Shown piece by piece: positions 55,372-64,000 of a DNA stretch of 64,000 nucleotides. Source of the stretch: Bacillota bacterium (GTDB lineage Bacteria > Bacillota > Clostridia > Ch29); the NCBI GenBank assembly GCA_013540605.1, contig JABVCK010000005.1:117251-181250 (forward strand). Reading direction: 5' to 3'. Every line of letters begins with the position of its first letter. The stretch's first letter is position 1. Made by a program: the position numbers and the translations under genes. The notes below the pieces were generated by a model. The model searched no databases and was not told the DNA's origin. It saw nothing but the letters and a program-made list of their open reading frames with translations.

Positions 55372-55686
55372 ATGGACAGCATAAACTGTTATTACGACAA
55401 GGACAATGCTAGATGGATGGCAGAATTAAAAGGTGAAATAGATATTTATTCGGCTGCGGAGTTTAAGAAGGCATTAAACAGCGCTTTTGAGGAAAAGATT
55501 GACGATTTATATTTGGACTGCAAGGAATTGAGCTATATGGACAGCACTGGTTTGGGAGTCCTTATCGGGGCTTTGAAGAGGATAAAGGAGCAGGATAAGA
55601 ATATTTATCTAAAAAACCTGAAACCTAATGTGATGAAGTTATTCCTCATCACGGGGCTCGATAAAATTTTCATTTTGGAGGGATGA
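55372..55686 (+). CDS. STAS-domain anti-sigma factor antagonist
   Basis: LKGEIDIYSAAEFKKAL...LDCKELSYMDSTGLGVLIGALKR. Confidence 0.92.
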   Translation: MDSINCYYDKDNARWMAELKGEIDIYSAAEFKKALNSAFEEKIDDLYLDCKELSYMDSTGLGVLIGALKRIKEQDKNIYLKNLKPNVMKLFLITGLDKIFILEG

Positions 55687-55690
55687 TTTT

Positions 55691-56095
55691 GTGGATGAGA
55701 TTGTCCTCGTTTTGCCGAACAAGCCGGAATATGTGAGCGTTGCCAGATTGACGGTTTCAGGGATAGCTAACAGGATGGGCTTTGATGTGGAGGCTATAGA
55801 GGATATTAAACTGGCTTTGGCTGAAGCGTGTACCAATGCGATCAAGCATGGCTGCTGTGATGAGTATAAAGAATACAGGGTGAAGTTTGTGATAGATGAA
55901 ACCGGCCTTACTGTAAGTATTGCAGACAAGGGTTGCGGTGTTAAAGAAAAGGATGTAAAAGCTCCTGATTTAGAAAACCCCAAAGAAGGAGGGCTAGGAA
56001 TTTTCATAATACGGACCCTTATGGACGAAGTCGATTTTGAAGTCCTGCCGGATTCAGGGTTCAATCTTACTATGAAAAAGTATATGGGGGTTTAA
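55691..56095 (+). CDS. Anti-sigma factor serine kinase (HATPase, RsbW-like)
   Basis: DIKLALAEACTNAIKHG, GGLGIFIIRTLMDEV. Confidence 0.92.
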   Translation: MDEIVLVLPNKPEYVSVARLTVSGIANRMGFDVEAIEDIKLALAEACTNAIKHGCCDEYKEYRVKFVIDETGLTVSIADKGCGVKEKDVKAPDLENPKEGGLGIFIIRTLMDEVDFEVLPDSGFNLTMKKYMGV

Positions 56096-56096
56096 C

Positions 56097-56885
56097 ATGA
56101 TTAGTAAGAATTATGAAGAAGGCACGGTTGATACGGATTTCGTAGGAGATATGGACGAGAAGGAGCTTTTTGAGTTATATATTGAGAGCAAGAACCCTGG
56201 CTTAAGAAATGCAATTTTCGAAAAATATATCTACCTTGCAGAGATACTGGCAAAAAAATATATAAACAGAGGGGTGGAATACCAGGACCTGTTTCAAATT
56301 GCATCCATCGGTCTCATAAATGCCATAGAAAGGTTTGATATAAGCCGGGGCTACAAATTTTCAAGCTTTGCAACACCCACCATAATCGGGGAGATTAAAA
56401 AATATTTCAGGGACAAGGAATGGATGATACGCGTGCCAAGGAGGTTGCAAAAGCTTTCTAAAAGGATTCAATCGGCTAAGGAAGCTCTTGCGCAGGAATA
56501 CAATAGAAATCCAAGAGTGCCTGAGCTGGCGGAGTATCTAAACGTGACCGAGGAAGAAGTGCTGGAGGCCATGGAAGCCGGTGGGGTGTATTCTCTCCAG
56601 TCACTGGACGAGCCGTATAATAACAGCGATGAAAACAGGGACCTTTCATTAAGCGATTTAATCGGTGCAAACGATTTGAACCTGCAGAAGATAGAGAACA
56701 GGGATTATATTGAGAGATGTATAAGTAAACTTGATGAAAAAGAACTGAAGATATTGAAAGATAGGTATTTTAAAGGGCGTACGCAATCGCAGATTGCCAA
56801 AGACCTCAAGGTTTCACAGATGACCGTTTCAAGGATAGAAAAGAAAATACTGGAGAAGTTTCGGAGGGAACTAGCAATTAATTGA
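56097..56885 (+). CDS. SigB/SigF/SigG-family RNA polymerase sigma factor
   Basis: YLAEILAKKYINRGVEYQDLFQIASIGLINAIERFDISRGYKFSSFATPTIIGEIKKYFRD. Confidence 0.93.
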   Translation: MISKNYEEGTVDTDFVGDMDEKELFELYIESKNPGLRNAIFEKYIYLAEILAKKYINRGVEYQDLFQIASIGLINAIERFDISRGYKFSSFATPTIIGEIKKYFRDKEWMIRVPRRLQKLSKRIQSAKEALAQEYNRNPRVPELAEYLNVTEEEVLEAMEAGGVYSLQSLDEPYNNSDENRDLSLSDLIGANDLNLQKIENRDYIERCISKLDEKELKILKDRYFKGRTQSQIAKDLKVSQMTVSRIEKKILEKFRRELAIN

Positions 56886-56937
56886 TAGACAACGCTTGTC
56901 CCATAAATGGTATAATAGACTAATATAGAGCGCCTTT

Positions 56938-56966
56938 AGTCCCGAATACGGGACGAATTTTTTTTA
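56938..56966. terminator. Hairpin GTCCCGaataCGGGAC followed by a T tract
   Basis: tagtcccgaatacgggacgaatttttttt. Confidence 0.75.
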
Positions 56967-57091
56967 TGGCAGGTATACATTACAATTCTGTGAAAATTTA
57001 GCAGAGACAACAGGATATATATGATAGTTGTCGAATATAATTAATTGCATATCAGGGATATTTTAATGTTACAAAAATTTATGAAGAGGAG

Positions 57092-58198
57092 ATGCATGCG
57101 ATGAAACTATGTTCTAAGGTTAATGAGATCGCGGAGCGAATGAAGAAAGAGAGCATGGATTTATTATTCATAGGAACCAGTACAGACCTTGAGTATTTGA
57201 CCGGTTTAAGTTCAATGAGCTGTGAGAGGTTCAAGGCCCTTGCGATATTAAAGGACGGAAGACATTTTTTCATATGCCCGGAGCTGTATTATGAGGAAAC
57301 CAGAGAGGCGCTTGGTGATGATGAAACAATATTTGTATGGAGTGACTCCGACGGATTTCTGAAAGCTATAGATGAAGCCAACAGCCTATATCACCTGGAA
57401 GGCATGAACATAGGAGTGAACGATGTAATAAGAGCGATCGACATGATTGCAATAAAAGGGGTAATAAGCGCAAACTTTCTGGATGGCAGCGGGATAATGG
57501 AAAATGTACGGCAAATCAAAGATGAGGAAGAAATGAAGCTGATGAAAAAGGCTGCGCTGATAGCCGACCAGGTAGCTGAAGAGATAGTCAGGTTTATCAG
57601 ACCAGGTCTGACGGAAAGAGATATTGCAAAAAGGTTAAAAGAATTGTTTATCGAAAAAGGCGCCGACGACATTTCCTTTGAGCCCATCGTAGCATCCGGC
57701 CCCAACAGTTCAAAACCTCATTATAACGACGATAAAAGGACTATAGAGGAGAGGGATATAATAGTGCTGGATTTCGGGTGCCGGTATAAGGGATATTGTT
57801 CCGATATGTCAAGGACGGTATTCGTAGGCAAGCCGACCCCGGAACAGGAGGAAATTTATAATATCGTATTAAAAGCCAATTCCGAAGCAGAGCAGTTTGC
57901 AAGGCAGGGAGTAACCGCTGAAGAGGTGGACAGGAAGGCAAGGGATATAATAAAGGAAGCTGGATACGGGCAATACTTCCTAAACCGGACGGGACATGGT
58001 ATTGGAATGGCCGTTCATGAGGCGCCGTACATAAAAGAAGGGAATAAAGTTGTCCTGGAAAACGGGATGGCTTTCAGCGTGGAGCCTGGCATCTACTTGC
58101 CGGGGCGATTTGGAATGCGGGTAGAAAACATCGTACTGATTGAAAACGGTAAAGGTATCGCTTTGAATAAGTTCACAAAACAGATGATCTGTATTTAG
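57092..58198 (+). CDS. M24 family metallopeptidase (Xaa-Pro aminopeptidase)
   Basis: IVLDFGCRYKGYCSDMSRTVFVG, GHGIGMAVHEAPYI, FSVEPGIYLPGRFGMRVEN. Confidence 0.94.
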   Translation: MHAMKLCSKVNEIAERMKKESMDLLFIGTSTDLEYLTGLSSMSCERFKALAILKDGRHFFICPELYYEETREALGDDETIFVWSDSDGFLKAIDEANSLYHLEGMNIGVNDVIRAIDMIAIKGVISANFLDGSGIMENVRQIKDEEEMKLMKKAALIADQVAEEIVRFIRPGLTERDIAKRLKELFIEKGADDISFEPIVASGPNSSKPHYNDDKRTIEERDIIVLDFGCRYKGYCSDMSRTVFVGKPTPEQEEIYNIVLKANSEAEQFARQGVTAEEVDRKARDIIKEAGYGQYFLNRTGHGIGMAVHEAPYIKEGNKVVLENGMAFSVEPGIYLPGRFGMRVENIVLIENGKGIALNKFTKQMICI

Positions 58199-58289
58199 TT
58201 AAATAATATAGCTTAAAGTAGTTGAACAAAAATGAAGGAATCTTTAGAAAAGTGTAGAATTATTTTAAGATACTATTTTACACATTAAT

Positions 58290-58410
58290 AAGAACCGTGG
58301 GACACACGGGGATAGCTCGTTGATACTTAGCCCGTTAGGGCTATTGAGCGAGAAACCCCCGCCTCTATGCGCCAGCATAGGCGGTGGGAGTATGTCACAA
58401 TACATGGGAT
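58290..58410 (+). ncRNA. IS200/IS605-family right-end remnant / omega-RNA-like hairpins, no tnpB
   Basis: CTCGttgatacttAGCCCgttaGGGCTattgaGCGAG then CCGCCtCTATGCgccaGCATAGgCGG tgggagtatgtcac. Confidence 0.5.
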
Positions 58411-58524
58411 TGCAGAACTGCAGCCTACATAGATAATAAAACGGGGGGGTGGGGAGGGTAAGGATTAGAACCGTCTTTAGCAATTAAGAAATACTGGAAC
58501 AATAAATAAAAGGGGGGCTTTTTA

Positions 58525-59670
58525 GTGACAAAGAGACTTTTGGCTGTTTTATTAGCCGTTATGCTGGTGGTTGGTTTAACTGCCTGTGGGCAGCAAGCTT
58601 CTACGCCGCCGGCCGAGGAGAAGACTGACAACTGGAAAATAGGCATAATGACAAACACGGTTGTACAGAACGAGGAAGAGTACAGAGCGGCAGAAAACGT
58701 AATGAAAAAGTATGGTCCGGAACATATAATTCATATGACTTTCCCGGACAAATTCATGGATGAGCAGGAAACTACCATAGCAAACATGGTAACTATGGCT
58801 TCGGATCCGGATGTAAAAGCGCTGGTTATCGTTCAGGCAGTTCCGGGTACCGCGGCAGCTTTAAAGAAGGTTAAGGAAATAAGGGATGACCTTCTGATTA
58901 TAGCAGGGGTACCTGGCGAAGACCCCGATGTTATAGCAGGATTAGCCGATCTGATCTTCCAGCCGGATGAACTGGCAATGGGTTATACGATACCGGCCCA
59001 GGCCAAGAAGCAGGGGGCAAAGGTATTTGTCCACTATACATTCCCGAGACATATGGCCTATCCTCTTCTTTCAGCAAGGAGAGATATTTTTAGATCAGAA
59101 TGCGAAAAACTTGGTATTGAGTTTGTAGACGCTACAGCTCCGGACCCGACCGGTGATGCCGGAGTATCGGGTGCCCAGCAGTTCATCCTTGAAGACGTGC
59201 CGAAAATGGTTGCGAAGTATGGCAAGGATACCGCGTTCTTCAGCACAAACTGTGCAATGCAGGTTCCGCTGATTAAAGCCGTAGTGGATACAGGAGCTAT
59301 ATACCCGCAGCCCTGCTGCCCGTCGCCTTACCATGGCTTCCCGTCAGCTTTAGGTATTGAAATACCCGAAGACAAGAAGGCTGATATCGGCTACTTGGTA
59401 GACGAGATTAAAAGAATCATGGCTGAAAAGGGTATGACAGGAAGGACTTCCACCTGGCCGGTACCGGTTGCCATGATGTTTGTTGAAGGCGGAGCTGAAT
59501 ACGCCATAGACTGGATTGAAGGAAACACCAACGGCAAAATAGATGTTGACAAGATTAAAGAAGCCTTCAAGGAATATGCAGGCATGGATATTGAACTGTC
59601 GACGCTGGAAGAAGGCGGAGTAAAATACGACAACTATTTCTTATGCTTGATAGATTTCCTTACTTTCTAG
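58525..59670 (+). CDS. DUF3798 lipoprotein, putative periplasmic-binding protein
   Basis: Lipobox VVGLTACGQQ; upstream of ABC ATPase and permeases. Confidence 0.8.
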   Translation: MTKRLLAVLLAVMLVVGLTACGQQASTPPAEEKTDNWKIGIMTNTVVQNEEEYRAAENVMKKYGPEHIIHMTFPDKFMDEQETTIANMVTMASDPDVKALVIVQAVPGTAAALKKVKEIRDDLLIIAGVPGEDPDVIAGLADLIFQPDELAMGYTIPAQAKKQGAKVFVHYTFPRHMAYPLLSARRDIFRSECEKLGIEFVDATAPDPTGDAGVSGAQQFILEDVPKMVAKYGKDTAFFSTNCAMQVPLIKAVVDTGAIYPQPCCPSPYHGFPSALGIEIPEDKKADIGYLVDEIKRIMAEKGMTGRTSTWPVPVAMMFVEGGAEYAIDWIEGNTNGKIDVDKIKEAFKEYAGMDIELSTLEEGGVKYDNYFLCLIDFLTF

Positions 59671-59749
59671 GATACGCCAAGAAGGCATGAAGTCAGATAA
59701 GGTAAGGTTGCCGTGAGAGGCAGCCTTACCTTTTGATTGAATTCAGAAG

Positions 59750-61372
59750 GTGGTGACCCAGGTGGAAAAAGAATACGCACTTGAGATGAAGAATATCGAA
59801 AAAGAATACTACGGCAACAAGGTATTGAAGAACGTCAGCCTGTCGGTTAAGCCTGGAGAAATACATGCGTTGGTGGGGGAGAACGGCGCCGGCAAATCAA
59901 CCCTCATGAATGTGCTCTTCGGTATGCCGGTAATCCATGCCACAGGCGGTTTTAGCGGGGAAGTGTATATAGACGGCGAAAAGGTGGACATAAAATCGCC
60001 CTATGAGGCAATGAAACAGGGAATTGGCATGGTCCATCAGGAGTTCATGCTCATACCGAATTTTACAGTCACTGAAAATATTAAAGTAAACAGGGAGATA
60101 ACGAAGGCCAACTTTATAAGCAAATTGTCTAAAAGCAAGGGGATGGAGACCCTGAACACCAAGGCCATGAACAGTGATGCGAGAAAGGCCCTGGATACCC
60201 TGGGAATCGGAATTGAAGAATGGGCAAGGGTGGCGGGACTTCCTGTCGGGCATATGCAGTTTATAGAGATTGCCAGGGAGATAGACAAAACCGGCATAAA
60301 GCTCCTGGTCTTCGATGAACCCACTGCGGTTCTCGCTGAAAGTGAGGCAGACAGACTTATAGCTGCAATGAAGCAGTTATCGGCGTCCGGAATAGCCATA
60401 CTATTTATAACCCACAGGTTGACTGAAGTTCTACAGGCAGCGGACACTGTTACTATTCTGAGGGATGGCGAGCTGGTTGCAACCAGGAAGGCAGAAGATA
60501 CGAGCGTTGTAGAGCTTGCGGAACTCATGGTGGGGAGAAAAATAGAGATAACCGGCAAAACTGAAGTGGTAGAACAAGCTGTTTCAGATAAAGAGATTGT
60601 TCTCGAAATAAAAGACCTCAAAGTCCAAATGCCCGGAGAGGAAGTTAAAGGTATAGATTTAAAGGTTTTTAAGGGAGAGATCTTGGGGATAGGCGGACTT
60701 GCGGGACAGGGCAAGGTAGGCATCGCCAACGGCATAATGGGGCTGTACCCGGGCAGCGGCGAAGTTTATCTCGCCGGAGAAAGACTGGAGCTTAACAATA
60801 CAAAACAGGCGTTGAAAAAAGGTCTGGCCTTTGTTTCCGAAGACAGGAGAGGAGTAGGCCTGCTGCTCGATTCATCGATAGAGCATAATATTGCCGTTAC
60901 GACTATGCAGGTTAAGGGCAAGTTTCTAAAAAGATTTGGCTTTTTTGATCAGATAGACGTTAAAGCTACCAGAGAACATGCAAACAAAATAATCAAGGAC
61001 CTGGACATAAGATGCAGAGGGCCTCAACAGCTGACAAGGCAGCTAAGCGGGGGCAACCAGCAGAAGGTGTGCGTTGCAAGGGCATTGACGTTGGACCCCG
61101 AAGTGCTGTTTGTATCCGAACCTACCCGGGGCATAGATATCGGCGCAAAGAAGCTGGTCCTTGATTTGCTGGTAAAGCTCAACAAGGAGTTAGGAATGAC
61201 CATAGTCATGACTTCCAGCGAACTGGTTGAACTCCGTTCCATATGCGACAGGATTGCGATCATCTCAGACGGAAAGGTTGAAGGCATCCTTGCGCCCGGC
61301 GCAAGCGACAGGGAGTTTGGCCTGATGATGGCAGGAGAATACCGTAAACTGCAAAGTAAGGAGGCCGTGTAA
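59750..61372 (+). CDS. Sugar-type ABC transporter ATP-binding protein (tandem ATPase domains; start may be at 59762)
   Basis: HALVGENGAGKSTLMNVLFG, IGGLAGQGKVGIANGIMGLY, LSGGNQQKVCVARAL. Confidence 0.93.
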   Translation: MVTQVEKEYALEMKNIEKEYYGNKVLKNVSLSVKPGEIHALVGENGAGKSTLMNVLFGMPVIHATGGFSGEVYIDGEKVDIKSPYEAMKQGIGMVHQEFMLIPNFTVTENIKVNREITKANFISKLSKSKGMETLNTKAMNSDARKALDTLGIGIEEWARVAGLPVGHMQFIEIAREIDKTGIKLLVFDEPTAVLAESEADRLIAAMKQLSASGIAILFITHRLTEVLQAADTVTILRDGELVATRKAEDTSVVELAELMVGRKIEITGKTEVVEQAVSDKEIVLEIKDLKVQMPGEEVKGIDLKVFKGEILGIGGLAGQGKVGIANGIMGLYPGSGEVYLAGERLELNNTKQALKKGLAFVSEDRRGVGLLLDSSIEHNIAVTTMQVKGKFLKRFGFFDQIDVKATREHANKIIKDLDIRCRGPQQLTRQLSGGNQQKVCVARALTLDPEVLFVSEPTRGIDIGAKKLVLDLLVKLNKELGMTIVMTSSELVELRSICDRIAIISDGKVEGILAPGASDREFGLMMAGEYRKLQSKEAV

Positions 61373-61373
61373 T

Positions 61374-62423
61374 ATGGGTGCAACTGTCAAGAATTTTATA
61401 AAACAGCTAGGGCTTCCACGACTTATAATATTAGCGCTCTTTATAGCCCTTTGTATTACGGCGGTAGTATTGAAGCAGGACTTTGGCCTTATCTCTTCCG
61501 ATGTCATAAGAAGGTTCGGCATGTTTGGCGTCCTGGCGCTGGCAATGATTCCATCCATACAATGCGGCACAGGTCCGAACTTTGCGCTTCCTATCGGGGT
61601 TATATGCGGGCTGCTGGGAGCCCTTATAACCATTGAGTTTGGGCTGACTTCCCCGGCGTTGGGCCGCGGCTTTATCTCCGCAGTTCTTATTGCCCTACCC
61701 TTTGCAGTAGCGTCCGGTCTCGTATACGGGATGCTTCTTAATAGAATAAAGGGTTCTGAAATGTTGGTAGCGACCTATACCGGGTTTTCAATAGTTTCCT
61801 TCATGCAGATAGGCTGGGTAACGCTGCCCTTTAATCATCCCGAGATGGTCTGGCCTATCGGTAAAGGCTTAAGGGTTACAATCGCGTTGGATTCAAGCTA
61901 TGGAGGGGTTCTTAACAATTTTATGGCTTTTTATATCGGTGGGACAAAAATCCCTACCGGGTTGTTGCTCTTCTTCTTTGGGTCCTGCTTTATTGTATGG
62001 CTTTTCTCAAGAAGCAAAGCCGGAATTGCGTTAAGGGCAGCCGGAGACAACCCCAGGTTTGCCGCCGCATCCGGGATAGATGTGGACAAAAACAGGATTA
62101 TTGGAACGGTTTTATCAACCGTTATCGGAGCTATAGGTATTATAGTATATTCACAGAGCTACGGTTTTCTTTCGCTGTATCTGGATCCTCTTTATATGGC
62201 CTTCCCGGCCGTTGCCGCAGTGCTGATCGGGGGAGCTTCAACCAGAAAGGCAAGAATATCCCATGCGATTATAGGAGTTTTCCTGTTCCAGGGGATATTG
62301 ACGGTTGCTCTGCCGGTAGCCAATCAGATGTTTCCTGAAGGGAACCTGTCCGAGGTGCTTAGGATGATAGTACAGAACGGAATAATACTATATGCACTGA
62401 CTAAGGTTGGGGGGGAAGCATAA
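61374..62423 (+). CDS. ABC transporter permease (BPD_transp_2 type)
   Basis: Multi-TM; GIALRAAGDNPRFAAASGIDVDKNRIIGTVLS. Confidence 0.9.
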   Translation: MGATVKNFIKQLGLPRLIILALFIALCITAVVLKQDFGLISSDVIRRFGMFGVLALAMIPSIQCGTGPNFALPIGVICGLLGALITIEFGLTSPALGRGFISAVLIALPFAVASGLVYGMLLNRIKGSEMLVATYTGFSIVSFMQIGWVTLPFNHPEMVWPIGKGLRVTIALDSSYGGVLNNFMAFYIGGTKIPTGLLLFFFGSCFIVWLFSRSKAGIALRAAGDNPRFAAASGIDVDKNRIIGTVLSTVIGAIGIIVYSQSYGFLSLYLDPLYMAFPAVAAVLIGGASTRKARISHAIIGVFLFQGILTVALPVANQMFPEGNLSEVLRMIVQNGIILYALTKVGGEA

Positions 62424-63715
62424 TGGCTGAAGTCAGCAAGGTAGTTGTCAATAAAACAGACAAGTCAGACAGCAAGAATGCTATCAAAAGGTTCCTGGTA
62501 GACAGCAGCGTTCCAGTGTTATTCGTCATTGTATGTCTATTGGGCGTTTATTTTTCCAAACTGCCTATGCTTTACATCGTCAACGAACTAATGACAAGGA
62601 TTACACGGAACGCCTTCCTGGTTCTTGCCCTTATAATACCGGTAATTGCGGGATTGGGTCTAAATTTCGGTATAGTCATAGGCGCCATGGCCGGGCAGTT
62701 TGCGATCATTGCGGTAAAACACTGGCATATTGGAGGCTTTGCCGGTTTCATGGCGTGTATCGCCCTGTCGACGCCAATGGCGATACTCTTTGGCATCCTG
62801 ACGGCCAAGCTGCTGAATAGAACCAAGGGCCAGGAGATGATTTCCAGCATGATCGCAGGGTTCTTTGCCACAGGGATTTACCAGTTTATCCTGCTGTTTT
62901 TGGTCGGAACCCTGATACCTATGAAGGATGAGGTCCTTGTACTAACCAGGGGCATAGGTATCACGAACACCATAGACCTATCAAAGGGTGGCAATTTAAC
63001 GTATTCCCTCGACAATCTGCTGAAGCTTCCTCTGTTTGAGGTTTTAGCGGCAGCATCCGTTGCAGCGTTAATTATAATACTGATAAACTTTTACATGCAA
63101 AGAAAGAACGGTAGAGAGTACAGTCATTTCAAACTTGCATGGCGGATACTGCTGTGTATAGGCATTTTTGCAACAAGCTTCTATATAATAAGTGCTAAGT
63201 CACCCTTAAGAACCGTTAAATTGCCGATTGCTACCACTGTGGCAATCCTGGCACTGTGTCTGTTTAATTCGCTGATTTTAAAAACTAAACTGGGACAGGA
63301 CTTCAGGACCATTGGCCAGGACTTGCATATTGCCAAAATTTCAGGGATAGATGTTGACAGGACAAGGCAAATAGCTGTGGTTATTTCAACAATACTGGCA
63401 GCATGGGGACAGATAATCTTCCTGCAGAATATAGGTACGCTGTCGACATATGGCAGCCACGTACAGGTAGCTACATTCGCGATTGCCGCCATACTTCTGG
63501 GAGGAGCATCGGTTACCAAGGCAACGAACGGTCAGGCAATCCTTGGAGTTATCCTCTTCCATACCCTATTTATAGTTTCGCCAAAGGCAGGGAACAACCT
63601 CTTCGGTGAGGCGCAGATCGGTGAGTTCTTCAGAGCTTTTGTTGCTTATGGTGTCATAGGGGTGGCTCTGGGACTTCACGCGTGGAAGAAAACCGTTGTC
63701 ATACGGAAGAAATAG
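62423..63715 (+). CDS. ABC transporter permease (BPD_transp_2 type)
   Basis: Multi-TM; LGQDFRTIGQDLHIAKISGIDVDRTRQIAVVIST. Confidence 0.9.
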   Translation: MAEVSKVVVNKTDKSDSKNAIKRFLVDSSVPVLFVIVCLLGVYFSKLPMLYIVNELMTRITRNAFLVLALIIPVIAGLGLNFGIVIGAMAGQFAIIAVKHWHIGGFAGFMACIALSTPMAILFGILTAKLLNRTKGQEMISSMIAGFFATGIYQFILLFLVGTLIPMKDEVLVLTRGIGITNTIDLSKGGNLTYSLDNLLKLPLFEVLAAASVAALIIILINFYMQRKNGREYSHFKLAWRILLCIGIFATSFYIISAKSPLRTVKLPIATTVAILALCLFNSLILKTKLGQDFRTIGQDLHIAKISGIDVDRTRQIAVVISTILAAWGQIIFLQNIGTLSTYGSHVQVATFAIAAILLGGASVTKATNGQAILGVILFHTLFIVSPKAGNNLFGEAQIGEFFRAFVAYGVIGVALGLHAWKKTVVIRKK

Positions 63716-63874
63716 GCTTTCTTTTATCAAAGGTGTTTTTATCTAATGACAATAAAAAATGACAATAAAATGGTTTGCATATAAATCGATGCAGGTTGTA
63801 CGGCCTCGTTGCCTTAACCTGCATTTTTAATGATAAAAACAGTGACAAAAAAACAGCTGGTGTAATATTTTCAG

Positions 63875-64000
<126 letters not shown>

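Noticed and set aside
60037-60735. 232-aa minus-strand ORF opposite the ABC ATPase
   Set aside because: Low-complexity Ser/Ile/Leu-rich antisense translation.

Overview
This is a 64 kb window around the replication origin of a spore-forming, Clostridia-type Firmicute. Core genes left of the origin are mostly on the minus strand: purA(partial), dnaB, lonC-like, rplI, gdpP, rpsR-ssb-rpsF, yedF, yyaC, cysteine desulfurase, parB-parA-noc, rsmG-mnmG-mnmE-jag-yidC-yidD-rnpA-rpmH. Core genes right of the origin are on the plus strand: dnaA-dnaN-yaaA-recF-remB-gyrB-gyrA, an anti-sigma/sigma module, a peptidase and a DUF3798/ABC transporter operon. About 14.6 kb of accessory DNA (about 19.62-34.20 kb) separates two convergent core genes. 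It carries a serine recombinase, an MmeI-like type IIG restriction-modification gene split by an IS630-family element, a HEPN-like protein, a PLD-family protein, a Cys-rich protein and a cassette of uncharacterised small genes. Its ends share a direct CCTAAAG core; joining the flanks across that core by eye rebuilds a perfect 10-bp-stem terminator hairpin, so the element appears to have integrated into the loop of a bidirectional terminator. Other notable signals are a family of GGGGACA...TGTCCCC composite palindromic repeats in the leaders of dnaA, recF and gyrA, an orphan IS200/IS605 right-end (omega-RNA-like) hairpin, two perfect parS sites, a DnaA-box-like cluster next to dnaB, and a 16S rRNA fragment with no 5' end at the window terminus. 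No database search was possible; family names come from recognised motifs and synteny.
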